Positions 1 to 9,476 of a DNA stretch of 64,000 nucleotides are shown here, one piece after another. The notes beneath the pieces are model-generated. The model was not told where the DNA came from. It did no database searches and saw only the letters and a list, made by a program, of their open reading frames with translations. Source of the DNA: Corynebacterium marinum DSM 44953. Its GTDB lineage: Bacteria > Actinomycetota > Actinomycetes > Mycobacteriales > Mycobacteriaceae. The DNA lies in contig NZ_CP007790.1 of assembly GCF_000835165.1 (NCBI RefSeq), positions 1,798,001 to 1,862,000 on the forward strand, given 5' to 3'. A program made the translations under genes and the position numbers. Positions within the stretch are counted from its first letter, which is position 1. Each line of letters opens with the position of its first letter.

Positions 1-963
1 GCCGGGGCGCAGGCCGGCGTCCTCCGCCTCGCCGTGGACGGGCTCGGCCAGCAGCGCGTCGACCGATTCGGGGTCGACGCCCAACTGGACGGCGATGTCG
101 TGCAGCTGGGTGCGCTCCGCGACGGTGACCACACCGTCGGTCCAGGCCTCCACCGCGAGCTGCCGCAGGTAGTCCAGGTGGATGTCGGCGGCCTCCTCCC
201 GGCTGAGCCCGGCCTGCTCCGCGGCGGCCACGAGCTGCCCGATCTCGGAGCGGGACAGGGAGGCGTCGAGCAGCGCGCCGCGCAGGAGCCGACGGTAGCC
301 GTCGACCTCGGCGACACCGGTGGCGGGCACGTTGGCGGACAGTCGCTCGAGCCAGTGGTCGGACTCCGTCTCTTCCCGGCCGCAGAGCGCCTGACGGGGA
401 AGGTCGACCGGAGACAGCCACCGCAGCGGCCCCGCCGCGCCCTGGGTGGCGCCGTGGCGGGTCGACAATGCCCGGTAGAGGTCCGCGGCGGCGGCCGCGT
501 CGGCGAGGGCGGCGTGCGGGCGGTCGTTGCCCAGCCCGGCCGTGTCCAGGCAGTCGGCCAGCCGCTGCGGGGCGCCGGGCAGCAGCCTCCGGGACAGGAC
601 CCGCGTGCACTGGAACCACCCCGTGCCCGCGGGCAGTTCCACCCCCAGGCGGGCGTACTCGGCGGCGAGGAAGCGGATGTCGAAGGGAGCGTTGTGGGCG
701 ACGATCACGCGGCCGTCGAGAAGCTCCGCAAGCTCCGCGGCCACACCCGCGAACGTCGGCGCGTGCACCAGATCGGTGGCGGTGACGCCGTGGATGTGGG
801 AGTTGTCGATGTCCCGCTCGGGCTGCACCAGCGTCTGCCAGGTAGCCTCCTGCCGGAGCTCGCGGTCGAGGAGGACCACGCCGATCTCGAGGATCCGGTC
901 GGACGGCCCCAACCCGGTGGTCTCCAGGTCGAGGACGGCGACGGCGTGCGGCACAGAGGGCAT
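1..963 (-). CDS. DEDDh-type 3'-5' exonuclease domain protein (partial, C-terminus outside window)
   Basis: The minus strand stays open from an ATG at 963 to the window edge (321 codons, no stop). The N-terminal ~170 residues form a DnaQ-like DEDDh exonuclease fold: Exo I VLDLETTGLG near residue 10, Exo II HNAPFDIRFL near 95, and Exo III with H and D in PHAALADA near 147. A second segment rich in Ala and Glu follows and resembles the TerB/DUF-like middle region of actinobacterial 'exonuclease domain-containing' proteins; a BRCT domain often comes later in such proteins but would be outside the window. It would degrade single-stranded DNA or proofread in the cytoplasm. It is the last visible gene of the leftward thrC run, 46 bp after the protease. 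Confidence 0.85.
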   Translation of the reverse strand, partial: MPSVPHAVAVLDLETTGLGPSDRILEIGVVLLDRELRQEATWQTLVQPERDIDNSHIHGVTATDLVHAPTFAGVAAELAELLDGRVIVAHNAPFDIRFLAAEYARLGVELPAGTGWFQCTRVLSRRLLPGAPQRLADCLDTAGLGNDRPHAALADAAAAADLYRALSTRHGATQGAAGPLRWLSPVDLPRQALCGREETESDHWLERLSANVPATGVAEVDGYRRLLRGALLDASLSRSEIGQLVAAAEQAGLSREEAADIHLDYLRQLAVEAWTDGVVTVAERTQLHDIAVQLGVDPESVDALLAEPVHGEAEDAGLRPG

Positions 964-1009
964 GGGATCTCCCAGTTCAGAGGGTGGAAAAATCGAACAG
1001 GTCCAGACC

Positions 1010-1888
1010 TTAACCGGTGACCCCGACACGGGGTTCGAACCGGGCCCCCGGAACGACCCGGTCGAGCACGGTCTGGATCGCGGGCATGGAGGTGTAGGAC
1101 ATCGTCATCGGCCCGGCCCCCGGTTCGGTGCAGGCCAGCTCGCCGCCCGCGTCACGGGTGCCGGAGACGAGCCCGACGATGACGCGGCGGCCGTCGAAAT
1201 CGGCGTACACCGGGCCGCCGGAATCGCCCGCCCGCGCGCACACCCGGGCGGTGGCGGCCACGGCGCGCAGCTCCACCCCGTCGTGGTCGGCGAGGATCTC
1301 CACGCCGGTCGAGTTGATCGGCTCGCCGCAGGTCTCGCCCGTGGTCACCCCGAACTTGCAGATGACCTCCGGCAGCTCCCCGACGCTCTCCGCGACGACG
1401 GTATCCGCCAGCGGGTCGGGCGAGGCCATCACGTACCGGGGGTTGGTGATCTCGATGACGCCGACGTCCAGGCGGCTGGACGCGGCGTCGTAGAGGTCGG
1501 AGTAGATGAACGTCCCCACCGGGGCGCTGAAGTCGGCGTTGACGCCGTCGACGGTCGCCCAGACGTGGTCGCCGGGCATCCCGCAGTGGGAGGCCGTCAC
1601 CGCGTAACCGCGGTCGTCGGCGGTGAAGCTGTAGGCCACGGTGCACTGTCCGACCTGGATGGTCTCCCCGGGAACGGGCACGGTTTTCGTGATGGTCACC
1701 CCCGTGCCAGGCGCCCACGGGCTGGCTGCCGGGGCGCGCAGCTGCGTCGGCGTCTGCCGGGGCGCGGCGGCGGCCACCTCCGCTGCGGGGGTGGGGTTGC
1801 GCTCCTGTTCCTCCACGGACCAGGAGATGAGCGAGCCCACGCCCACGGCGGTCACCGCGGCCAGGCCCGCCCAGAGGCGGGTGTTCAC
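1010..1888 (-). CDS. S1-family (trypsin/chymotrypsin-like) secreted or anchored serine protease
   Basis: A 292-residue protein with a GTG start. Residues 5-25 are a hydrophobic stretch that acts as signal or N-terminal anchor, followed by a Pro/Ala-rich linker. The catalytic triad is visible: His in TASHCG (~120), Asp probably in RLDVGVIEI (~160), and Ser in GDSGGP (~238). Cysteines in the body suggest disulfides, as expected outside the membrane. The start overlaps the stop of the upstream 47-codon gene (GTGA, 4 bp), so translation is probably coupled to that gene and to thrC. The substrate is unknown. Confidence 0.85.
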   Translation of the reverse strand: MNTRLWAGLAAVTAVGVGSLISWSVEEQERNPTPAAEVAAAAPRQTPTQLRAPAASPWAPGTGVTITKTVPVPGETIQVGQCTVAYSFTADDRGYAVTASHCGMPGDHVWATVDGVNADFSAPVGTFIYSDLYDAASSRLDVGVIEITNPRYVMASPDPLADTVVAESVGELPEVICKFGVTTGETCGEPINSTGVEILADHDGVELRAVAATARVCARAGDSGGPVYADFDGRRVIVGLVSGTRDAGGELACTEPGAGPMTMSYTSMPAIQTVLDRVVPGARFEPRVGVTG

Positions 1889-2028
1889 TGCTTGTCGACG
1901 CCGTCTTCCTCGCCCGGCTTGTCCTCCTCGGCCGCCTGTTCCGCGGCCCGTGCCTTGATCTCGGCGGCGAACTTCTCGGGATCGAAATCCTCGAAGTACT
2001 CCTGGCTCATCTTGAATTCCTGGCCCAT
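1885..2028 (-). CDS. 47-residue acidic small protein between thrC and the protease
   Basis: ATG at 2028, 8 bp after the thrC stop, ending in a TGA that shares four bases with the protease start (GTGA). The product is highly charged (many Glu, Asp, Lys, Ala) with no membrane segment and a predicted helical middle. It is too short for most automatic gene calls. Tight spacing on both sides and the lack of any other gene in this gap support it being real and part of the thrC operon. No family is recognised; function unknown. Confidence 0.6.
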   Translation of the reverse strand: MGQEFKMSQEYFEDFDPEKFAAEIKARAAEQAAEEDKPGEEDGVDKQ

Positions 2029-2036
2029 GGCGGGTG

Positions 2037-3497
2037 CTACACCTCCGTCGTGCGGATGGAGTCGACGATGAACTTCTTGACGGTCTCCGCGTCGTTCGGC
2101 AGGTCGGTGACGTGGCGCTCGGCGTCGAGGACGTCAGCGAAACGCTCCGGGGTCTCCGGCTGCCGCCCGGTGGCTTCCTCGATGGTCCCGGCGAACTTCA
2201 CCGGCAGCGCGGTCTCCAGGCAGACGATCGGGGTGTCGATCCGGTCGCGCCAGTCGCGGGCGACCTTCACGCCGTCGGCGGTGTGCGGGTCGAGCATGAC
2301 GCCGAGCCGCTCGAAGGTGTCGCGGATCGTGGCCACGCGGTCGGCGTGGGTGGAACGGCCCGAGGCGAAGCCGAAACCGGCGGGGTCGGTGGCGGCGGGG
2401 AAGGCCTGGTCGTCGGCGAGCGAGAATCCGCCGTTGCGGACCTGCACGCCGAAGTAGTCGGCGATCCGGCCGGCGTCGCGCCCCACCAGGTCGAAGACGA
2501 AACGCTCGAAGTTCGAGGCGCGGGAGATGTCCATCGACGGAGAGGAGGTTGCCAGGGTCTCGTCGGCCGGGCGCGGGCGGTAGTCACCGGTGCGGAAGAA
2601 CTCGTCGAGGACGTCGTTTTCGTTGGTCGCCACGATGAGGCGGTCGATGGGCAGACCCATCTGGCGGGCGATGTGGCCGGCGCAGACGTCGCCGAAGTTG
2701 CCCGTGGGGACGGAGAAGGAGACCTTCTGGCCGTTGGATTCGGTGATCCGCAGCCAGGAGGAGATGTAGTAGACGACCTGCGCCATCAGGCGGGCCCAGT
2801 TGATGGAGTTGACCGCGCCGATGCGGTTGTCGCGCTTGAAGTCGGCGTCCGCGGAGACGGCCTTGACCACGTCCTGGCAATCGTCGAAGACGCCGTCGAG
2901 GGCGATGTTGAAGATGTTCGGGTCATCCAGGCCGAACATCTGGGCCTGCTGGAAGGGTGTCATGCGGCCCGCCGGGGTGAGCATGAACACGCGGATGCCC
3001 TTGCGCCCGCGCATGGCGTACTCGGCCGAGGAGCCGGTGTCACCCGAGGTCGCGCCGAGGATGTTGAGCGTCTCGCCGCGGCGGGCCAGCTCGTACTCGA
3101 AGAGTTCACCGAGCAGCTGCATCGCCATGTCCTTGAACGCGGCGGTCGGCCCCTCGGAGAGATGCCCGATCCACACGCCGTTCTCCAGCTCGGTCACGGG
3201 GACGATGTCCTCATGGGCGAACTTCGGGGTGGTGTAGGCCCGCGCGGCGATCGCCTCCAGATCCTCTGCCGGGATGTCGTCGATGAACAGCTTGAGCACC
3301 TCGGCCGCCAGGGCCGCGTAGCCCTTGTCGGCCAGCAGCGTCCGCCACCGGGTCAGCTGGTCATCGCTGATCTGCGGGTACTCGGCGGGCAGATAGAGGC
3401 CGCCGTCTGGAGCCAGGCCACCGAGCAGGATGTCGGTGAACTTGGCGGGCGTACGGGAGGAGTCGCGCGTCGAAATATAATCCACGGAGTCAACCAT
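2037..3497 (-). CDS. thrC: Threonine synthase
   Basis: A 486-residue PLP enzyme that converts O-phosphohomoserine to threonine, the last step of threonine synthesis in the cytoplasm. The length matches corynebacterial ThrC (about 480). The N-terminus has the family pattern STRDSS..KFTDILLGGLAPDGGLY; the PLP lysine is in GPTAAFKD (about K122); VPTGNFGDVCAGH and NENDVLDEF are further signatures. The reading frame extends upstream, but the conserved N-terminus begins at the ATG at 3497. It is divergent from an MFS gene (100 bp gap) and heads a leftward run with the 47-residue protein, the protease and the exonuclease. Confidence 0.96.
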   Translation of the reverse strand: MVDSVDYISTRDSSRTPAKFTDILLGGLAPDGGLYLPAEYPQISDDQLTRWRTLLADKGYAALAAEVLKLFIDDIPAEDLEAIAARAYTTPKFAHEDIVPVTELENGVWIGHLSEGPTAAFKDMAMQLLGELFEYELARRGETLNILGATSGDTGSSAEYAMRGRKGIRVFMLTPAGRMTPFQQAQMFGLDDPNIFNIALDGVFDDCQDVVKAVSADADFKRDNRIGAVNSINWARLMAQVVYYISSWLRITESNGQKVSFSVPTGNFGDVCAGHIARQMGLPIDRLIVATNENDVLDEFFRTGDYRPRPADETLATSSPSMDISRASNFERFVFDLVGRDAGRIADYFGVQVRNGGFSLADDQAFPAATDPAGFGFASGRSTHADRVATIRDTFERLGVMLDPHTADGVKVARDWRDRIDTPIVCLETALPVKFAGTIEEATGRQPETPERFADVLDAERHVTDLPNDAETVKKFIVDSIRTTEV

Positions 3498-3597
3498 ACG
3501 TTGCCGGATCGGACGAGCGCCCATTGTCCCCGCCCGGGCAGGCGAATTGCGCCGGGAAGCGGCGCAGGTGCCCGCCGCACGGTCTAAGGTGCTCTCT

Positions 3598-4959
3598 ATG
3601 ACCACACCGTTGCTCATCCCCCACCCCCGTGAACAGGTGACCCGCAAGGCGCTCATCGTCTGGGTAACCGCAGTGCTGGTCTACGTGGTCGCCATCACCG
3701 GGCGCACCTCCTTCGGCGTCGCCTCGGTCGACGCGATCGACAGATTCGACGTCGACGCCTCCCGCATCGCCGTGTTCACTGCGGTCCAACTCGGCGTGTA
3801 CGCGTCGGCCCAGATTCCCATGGGCATGCTCATCGACCGCTTCGGGCCCAGGAAACTGCTGTTCTTCGGCGCGCTGATCATGGCGGCCGGGCAGGTTCTC
3901 CTCGGCTTCACCACCTCCTACTGGGTGGCCATCGGCGCGCGCGTGCTCATCGGCGCCGGTGACGCCACGGCCTTCCTCTCGGTGATGCGGATCCTCCCCT
4001 ACTGGTTCCCGCTGAAGAAGACTCCGCTGTTCACCCAGATGACCGCGGCGCTGGGCCAGGTCGGCCAGTTCCTCTCCGCAGTGCCTTTCCTGGCGCTGCT
4101 GCACGGCCCCGGCTGGAGCACCGCCTTCCTCAGCCTCGGCGCCGTGGGCGTGCTCGTCGCCATCGCCGCCGGCGTCGCGGTCGCCGACTCCCCCGAGACC
4201 TGGGCCGCGGCCAAGGCGGCCAAGGACCCCGACCACGTCCCGGAGAAGAAGGACCCGGCTGAACGGATCCCGCTGGGGCGGCTGCTCCTCATGGTGCTGA
4301 GGGAACCGCTGTGCTGGCAGGGCTTCTTCAACCACTACTCGGCGATGCTGCTGCAGATCGTGTTCACCCTGCTGTGGAGCGCGCCGCTGATCACCCTGGG
4401 GATGGGGCTGCCCACCTCCGCCATCGGCATGGTGCTGACCGTCAACGTCCTCGCCTCCATCGCCGCCGGCCCGATCCTGGGCCCCGTCTCCGCCCGCCTG
4501 GGGCGCAATCGTGTCCTGGCGTCGATCACCTTCTCCGGTTTCATCGGCCTGGCGTGGATCATCTTCTTCCTGCCCGCCGAGCCCCGCGGCATCACGGCGC
4601 TCATCATCGTCAACATCGTCATGGCCTTTTTCACCCCGTCCTCGAACTTCGGCTTCGACGACATCCGCGAGGACCTGGACCGCCGCATCGTCGCCACCGC
4701 CACGGGCATGGCGAACATGGGCGGATTCCTCGCCGGAATGTTCGCGGCGCAGGCCGTCGGACTCCTCCTCGACCACTCCTCCAACGGGCAGGCCTACACC
4801 TGGGTGGACTTCCGCTACGCGTGGTGGGCCGTCATCGTGACGTGGGGTATCGGCATGACCGGCCTGATCACCTTCCGCATCGTCGTCTCCCGGCGCCGCG
4901 CCGCCCGCTCCCGATCCGGCCGCGGCGGCGTCCGCGTGGTGGACAGCTCCGAGGATTAG
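3598..4959 (+). CDS. MFS transporter, 12 TM
   Basis: A 453-residue integral membrane protein with about 12 hydrophobic segments. The loop between TM2 and TM3 carries a major-facilitator motif-A-like sequence (GMLIDRFGPRKLL). A polar linker (residues ~205-225) separates the two halves, and the C-terminus is Arg-rich and cytoplasmic. The start was placed at the ATG at 3598 because the hydrophobic N-domain begins right after it. No Shine-Dalgarno is visible, but a TAAGGT hexamer lies about 9 bp before the ATG, so a leaderless transcript is possible. Substrate unknown; divergent from thrC. Confidence 0.85.
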   Translation: MTTPLLIPHPREQVTRKALIVWVTAVLVYVVAITGRTSFGVASVDAIDRFDVDASRIAVFTAVQLGVYASAQIPMGMLIDRFGPRKLLFFGALIMAAGQVLLGFTTSYWVAIGARVLIGAGDATAFLSVMRILPYWFPLKKTPLFTQMTAALGQVGQFLSAVPFLALLHGPGWSTAFLSLGAVGVLVAIAAGVAVADSPETWAAAKAAKDPDHVPEKKDPAERIPLGRLLLMVLREPLCWQGFFNHYSAMLLQIVFTLLWSAPLITLGMGLPTSAIGMVLTVNVLASIAAGPILGPVSARLGRNRVLASITFSGFIGLAWIIFFLPAEPRGITALIIVNIVMAFFTPSSNFGFDDIREDLDRRIVATATGMANMGGFLAGMFAAQAVGLLLDHSSNGQAYTWVDFRYAWWAVIVTWGIGMTGLITFRIVVSRRRAARSRSGRGGVRVVDSSED

Positions 4960-4963
4960 CCGC

Positions 4964-5668
4964 TCACCCCAGGATGTAGCGGATCGTCCCCTGCGGATCC
5001 TCGAGGAACTCCCGCATGGCCAGGACGGCCTCGGCCTCCTCGAAGACGGTCTCCGAGATGCCCTGCTCGGTGATCTCGATGATCGAGGCGTCGGGGATGG
5101 CCATCATGATCGGCGAATGCGTGGCGATGATGAACTGCCCGCCCCGTTTCACCGCCTGGTCGATCTCCGCGACCAGCGCCATCTGACGCACGATGGACAG
5201 GCCGGATTCGGGCTCGTCGAAAATGTACAGCCCCGCACCCTCCATCTGCTCCGCCAGGACGGACATCACGGACTCTCCGTGGGACATCTCGCGGCGGGGC
5301 GACTCCGCATCCTGGAGGGTGTCCAGGATGGTGACGGTGTCGTAGTGGGTCTCTGCCCGCAGAAAATAACCCCGCATCGGGATCGACCGGCCGCGGAGGC
5401 TGAGCCATTTCGCCAGCGACGACTCTATGCTGCTGACCTGCCCCCGGAATTCCTGGTCCCGCAGAGGCCCGCCGGCGGAGTCGAAGCCCGCAGCGACGGC
5501 GACGGCCTCGACGAGGGTCGACTTGCCCGCGCCGTTGTCGCCCACGAAGAGGGTGACGGGCGCGGTCAACCGCAGCGCGCCGAAGGCCGCCAGGTGGCGG
5601 ACCACCGGGAGCCGGCGGATGTAGGTGTCGTCCTGGATGGCCTCCAGCCGCACCGAGGTGATGAACAT
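4964..5668 (-). CDS. AAA-family (SMC/ABC-like) ATPase
   Basis: A 234-residue protein with Walker A GDNGAGKST (~43-51), a signature-like region, Walker B in YIFDEPESGL (~170) and a switch His in THSPIM (~200). The length and motif order fit the single-domain AAA ATPase family seen alone in actinobacteria (COG3910-like) rather than a transporter subunit, since no membrane partner is nearby. It begins 2 bp after the stop of a small putative secreted peptide and is convergent with the MFS gene. The cellular role is unknown. Confidence 0.8.
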   Translation of the reverse strand: MFITSVRLEAIQDDTYIRRLPVVRHLAAFGALRLTAPVTLFVGDNGAGKSTLVEAVAVAAGFDSAGGPLRDQEFRGQVSSIESSLAKWLSLRGRSIPMRGYFLRAETHYDTVTILDTLQDAESPRREMSHGESVMSVLAEQMEGAGLYIFDEPESGLSIVRQMALVAEIDQAVKRGGQFIIATHSPIMMAIPDASIIEITEQGISETVFEEAEAVLAMREFLEDPQGTIRYILG

Positions 5669-5670
5669 GA

Positions 5671-5865
5671 CTACATGTTAATCCCGTTGCCACCTGCCAG
5701 TTGAGCCCCGAGCGCCATCCCCGGGGGTTCGACCTCGGCGGGCGCCAGGCCCCGGACCTCGTCGATGGACCGGTCCAGGGACTGGGCCACGGCCACCCCG
5801 CCAGCCAGCGGCAGCGTGGCCAGGAGGGCGGCGGCGACGGCATGACGGATCTTCATGGTGTTCAT
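5671..5865 (-). CDS. Putative small secreted protein (64 residues)
   Basis: Short ORF with a clear signal-peptide profile: Met-Lys-Ile-Arg, then an Ala/Leu-rich core, and a plausible cleavage after AVA (residues ~25-27). The mature part is about 37 residues with no cysteine. ATG at 5865 or 5856 is possible, and no convincing ribosome binding site is seen for either. It ends 2 bp before the ATPase start, so the two may be co-translated. No family recognised. Confidence 0.5.
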   Translation of the reverse strand: MNTMKIRHAVAAALLATLPLAGGVAVAQSLDRSIDEVRGLAPAEVEPPGMALGAQLAGGNGINM

Positions 5866-5924
5866 GAACGCCGAGACTAAGGGGCGGAGCTTTCATGGCC
5901 ATGGCAACGCCCTGGGAATCCGAT

Positions 5925-6260
5925 TCACTCGTTGCGACGCGGCGGCTCCTGGCGGCCGGTGAGGATGTCGATGACGCTGCGGATCGCGGCGTCCCCGATC
6001 GGCCCCGCCTGGCTGCCCCAGTTCCCGGAGCTGAAGGGCCCGCGGTTGGCGCGCGCGTCATCCCGCGGCCCGTGCTCCGCGGCGGGGGCATCCACCACCT
6101 CGACGCGCTCGGCGGTGTCGTCGGCGGTGACGATGAGAGTGGTGTCCTCGAGCACGAGGGTGACGTTGTCGGAGACGCCGGCGGTGCGGGCCGCATCGAC
6201 CAGCGCGCGGAGGTCGGCGAAGGTGGCGTCGGTCAGGTCGATGGACAGGGAAACGGCCAT
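5925..6260 (-). CDS. Conserved corynebacterial hypothetical protein (111 residues)
   Basis: ATG at 6260 follows a strong AAGGAGG at 8 bp spacing, which makes the gene convincing. Residues 1-55 alternate polar and hydrophobic positions (beta/alpha pattern, ITLxDA...LVDAA...VTLVLEDTTLIVTADD); residues 60-90 are Gly/Arg/Asn-rich and probably disordered; the end is basic. No catalytic motif or membrane segment is visible. The function is unknown. It sits alone between the secreted peptide and glnE. Confidence 0.7.
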   Translation of the reverse strand: MAVSLSIDLTDATFADLRALVDAARTAGVSDNVTLVLEDTTLIVTADDTAERVEVVDAPAAEHGPRDDARANRGPFSSGNWGSQAGPIGDAAIRSVIDILTGRQEPPRRNE

Positions 6261-6360
6261 GGTGTCGGCCTCCTTGGAGTGGGTGCGGATGGTCTGGCCC
6301 CAGCCTAAGCGTGGCCGAGGGGGCCTGTCACCACCCTTAGGGGACGTGCCTGACCCCGGC

Positions 6361-9300
6361 TCAGGGCTCCATCGACTGTTCCCCCCAGAACACCTCGTCG
6401 ACGACCTGCCGCGCTTTCCTGGTCAGCCGGAGATACTGCTCCAGGTAGCCCTGGTAGTCCTCGGGATCCCAGCCGGCGGCGCCCGCCACCTGCGCCAACG
6501 CCGGGCCCGGACCCGGCAGCTGATCCATACGCCGCCCCTTGACCAGCACCAGCGAGTTGCGGGCGTTGGTGGCGAACAGCCACGCCTCCCGCAGGATCCG
6601 CACCTGTTCCGGCGGGATGATCCTCTTCTCCGCGAGGACGTCGAGGACCTCCAGGGTGGAGGTGTTGTGCAGTTCCTCGTGGTCGTGGGCGTGCATCATG
6701 GTCAGCAGCTGAACGGTCCATTCGATGTCGGTGAGCGCGCCTCTGCCGAGTTTGGTGTGCGTGTTGCGGTCGGCGCCGTGCGGCAGCCGCTCGTCGTCGA
6801 TGCGCGCCTTCATGCGCCGGATCTCGCGGATGTCGCTTGTCGACGCCCCGTTCTCCGGGTAGCGGAACTCGTCGATCATCCGCAGGAATCGGGTGCCCAG
6901 CTCCTCGTCGCCGGCGACGACCGTGGCCCGCAGGAGGGCCTGGATCTCCCAGACCTCGCCCCACTGGCGGTAGTAGCGCGCGTAGGAGTCGAGGGTGCGC
7001 ACCACCGCGCCGGACCTTCCCTCGGGCCGAAGCCCCAGGTCGACATCGAGGGGTGGGTCGCCGGAGGGTTTGGCCAGGCGCGTGCGCATCCCGTCGCAGA
7101 TGCCGATGGCCCATTTCACGGCCTCGGTGTCGTCCACCCCCTCGGCGGGTTCGCAGACGAACATGACGTCGGCGTCCGAGCCGTAACCCAGTTCAGCGCC
7201 GCCGAGCCTGCCCATGCCCACGATGGCGATCCGGGCCGGGGGCTCCTCCAGACCGTTCTGCTCCAGGCTCCACCGCACCTCGGCCAGAAGGCTGGCCTGC
7301 AACACCGCGTCCCACACCAGGGAGAGCTCCAGGCAGACCTGGTCGACGGGCATGAAGCCGAGGAGGTCGGCCGACGCGATCCGGGCGAGTTCCACCCGCC
7401 GGAGCGACCGTGCGACGGCGACGGCCCGGTTGGGGTCCGCGTGACGTTTCGACGACGCCACCAGCGCCTTATTCACCTGGTCGGGGGCGGGATCCATGAC
7501 CTTGGGCCCGGCGGTGCCGTCGCCGAGCTGCTTGACGAAGTCCGGCGCAGAGATGATCAGGTCCGACGTGAACGGCGATGTCCCCAGGATCCGCATCAGC
7601 CGCTGCCCCACCACTCCCTCGTCGCGCAGCATCCGCAGGAACCACACCCGGTCGTAGGCCGCGTCCGAGAGTTTGCGGTAGTTGAGCAGCCCGGCGTCCG
7701 GGTCCGCTGTCTCCGACAGCCAGGTCATCAGGGTCGGCAGGAGCATCGCCTGCAGCTTCGCCTTGCGCGTGCCGCCGGCGGCCAACGCCGTGAGGTGCTC
7801 GAAGGCGCGGGCCGGGTGGCGGTAGCCCAGAGCGGCGAGCTGCAGCTTCGCCGCCTCCGGGGACAGCGTGAGCTCACCGACGGAGAGGTTGACCACGGTG
7901 TGCAGCAGCGGGCGGTAGAACAGCCGCGAATGCAGATCCGAGATCAACAGACGGATGTGCCGCAGCTCCCGCTGCAGCGCCTCCACCGCGGTCTTCTTTC
8001 CGGAGGCCTGGAACCCGGCGGTGCGGGCCAGCCAAGACAGGTTCCGGTGGTCGTCGTCCGCAGGCATCGTGTGGGTGCGGCGCAGCCGGTGCAACTGCAG
8101 GCGGTGTTCCAGCAGGCGGAGAAACTCGTAGGCCTCGATGAGCTGGTGACCGTCCTCGCGGCCGATATAACCGCCGACGACCAGCGCGGACAGGGCGTCC
8201 ACCGTCGACAGGACCCGCAGGGAATCATCCGACCGGCCGTGCACGAGCTGGAGCAGCTGGACCGCGAACTCCACGTCCCGCAGACCGCCGACCCCGAGTT
8301 TCAGCTCGCGCTCCCGCATCGCCTCCGGCACGTTCTCAAGGACGCGACGCCGCATCGCCTGCACGTCGTCGACGAAGGAGTCTCGCTGTGAAGCGGTCCA
8401 CACCATCGGCGCCAACGCCTCCAGGTAGGCGCGCCCGAGCTCCATCGCGCCGGTCATCGGCCGGGCCTTGAGAAGTGCCTGGAACTCCCACGTCTCCGCC
8501 CACCGGCGGTAGTACGCGACGTGGCTGTCCAGGGTCCGCACCAGGGCCCCGGACTTGCCCTCCGGCCGGAGGTTCGCGTCGACGTCGAAGAACGCCTTCG
8601 AACCGGTCCGCATGAACTCCCCCGCCAGGCGGGTCGCCTTCTGGGTGGGCGGCTCGGCGACAAAGATGACGTCGACGTCGGAGATGTAGTTCAGCTCGCC
8701 CGCGCCGCACTTGCCCATCGCCATGACCGCCAGCCGCGTGTCTACGCCCCCCTCCTCCCCGTAGACCCCGGCCACCGCGACGGCGAGGGCGGCGGTGAGC
8801 GCGGCGTCGGCGAGCGCGGTGAGCAGGCCGGTGACGGTGGTGAACGTCAGCTCGGGCTGCTCGACGCCCTCCCCGCGCCGGGCGACGAACGTGCCCGCGA
8901 GATCGTGCGCGGTGATGCGCATGATGAGGGTGCGGTAGGTCAGTTTGAGCGTGGTTGCAGCCTCCGCGCCGGTGAGGCGCGCGCGGTAGGTTCCCGGCGT
9001 CCGCAGGTCCGGGGTGGCTGTGTCGCCCACCTCCTCCTGCTCGTCCTCGACCTGGAACTCCGCAGGCGCCGCACCCACGCAGCCGAGCAACTCCTGCATG
9101 AGCTCCTCGGGCGTGGGCAGTCCGCGGGCAAGTTCCCGCCACAGGTGCGGATTGGCGGCCAGGTGGTCACCCAGCGCGGTGGAGCCGCCCAGCAGCGCGA
9201 ACAACCTCACCCGCAGGGCCGCGTCGCCGCGCAGCGCGCGGTCGAATTCGGCGCGGTCCTCGCCCAGCGCCGTCATCACCCGGACGAGCGTGTTCAGCGC

Positions 9301-9456
9301 CAGGTCCGCGTCGCCTGCCCCGCTGAGCGCCCACAACAGGTCGGAGGACTCAGGGTTGTCCCATCCCAGCCAGGCGAGGTCATCGGCGGCGCGGTGGCCG
9401 GTGAGGCTGAGTACGGCCGGGGACGGGACGGTCGTGCGGGCGCGCGGGGTGGTCAT
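6361..9456 (-). CDS. glnE: Bifunctional glutamine synthetase adenylyltransferase/deadenylase
   Basis: A 1031-residue protein that attaches and removes AMP on glutamine synthetase I to tune it to nitrogen supply. It has the duplicated nucleotidyltransferase layout of GlnE: an N-half domain with GKCGAGELNYISDVDVIF and a C-half domain with GMGRLGGAELGYGSDADVMF, each a GG/GS-DxD site, separated by a helical linker (FDVDANLRPEGKSGALV and its second copy VDLGLRPEGRSGAVV). The start at 9456 is preceded by GAGGAG, 20 bp after the glnA2 stop, so glnA2-glnE form one transcription unit. Confidence 0.96.
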   Translation of the reverse strand: MTTPRARTTVPSPAVLSLTGHRAADDLAWLGWDNPESSDLLWALSGAGDADLALNTLVRVMTALGEDRAEFDRALRGDAALRVRLFALLGGSTALGDHLAANPHLWRELARGLPTPEELMQELLGCVGAAPAEFQVEDEQEEVGDTATPDLRTPGTYRARLTGAEAATTLKLTYRTLIMRITAHDLAGTFVARRGEGVEQPELTFTTVTGLLTALADAALTAALAVAVAGVYGEEGGVDTRLAVMAMGKCGAGELNYISDVDVIFVAEPPTQKATRLAGEFMRTGSKAFFDVDANLRPEGKSGALVRTLDSHVAYYRRWAETWEFQALLKARPMTGAMELGRAYLEALAPMVWTASQRDSFVDDVQAMRRRVLENVPEAMRERELKLGVGGLRDVEFAVQLLQLVHGRSDDSLRVLSTVDALSALVVGGYIGREDGHQLIEAYEFLRLLEHRLQLHRLRRTHTMPADDDHRNLSWLARTAGFQASGKKTAVEALQRELRHIRLLISDLHSRLFYRPLLHTVVNLSVGELTLSPEAAKLQLAALGYRHPARAFEHLTALAAGGTRKAKLQAMLLPTLMTWLSETADPDAGLLNYRKLSDAAYDRVWFLRMLRDEGVVGQRLMRILGTSPFTSDLIISAPDFVKQLGDGTAGPKVMDPAPDQVNKALVASSKRHADPNRAVAVARSLRRVELARIASADLLGFMPVDQVCLELSLVWDAVLQASLLAEVRWSLEQNGLEEPPARIAIVGMGRLGGAELGYGSDADVMFVCEPAEGVDDTEAVKWAIGICDGMRTRLAKPSGDPPLDVDLGLRPEGRSGAVVRTLDSYARYYRQWGEVWEIQALLRATVVAGDEELGTRFLRMIDEFRYPENGASTSDIREIRRMKARIDDERLPHGADRNTHTKLGRGALTDIEWTVQLLTMMHAHDHEELHNTSTLEVLDVLAEKRIIPPEQVRILREAWLFATNARNSLVLVKGRRMDQLPGPGPALAQVAGAAGWDPEDYQGYLEQYLRLTRKARQVVDEVFWGEQSMEP

Positions 9457-9476
9457 GCGGGTGGGCTCCTCGTGGG

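Noticed and set aside
34..2071. Long plus-strand reading frames across 34-1020 and 527-2071
   Set aside because: They are the complement of the exonuclease and protease genes; their products have no family motifs and consist of Gly/Arg/Pro-rich sequence typical of high-GC antisense frames.
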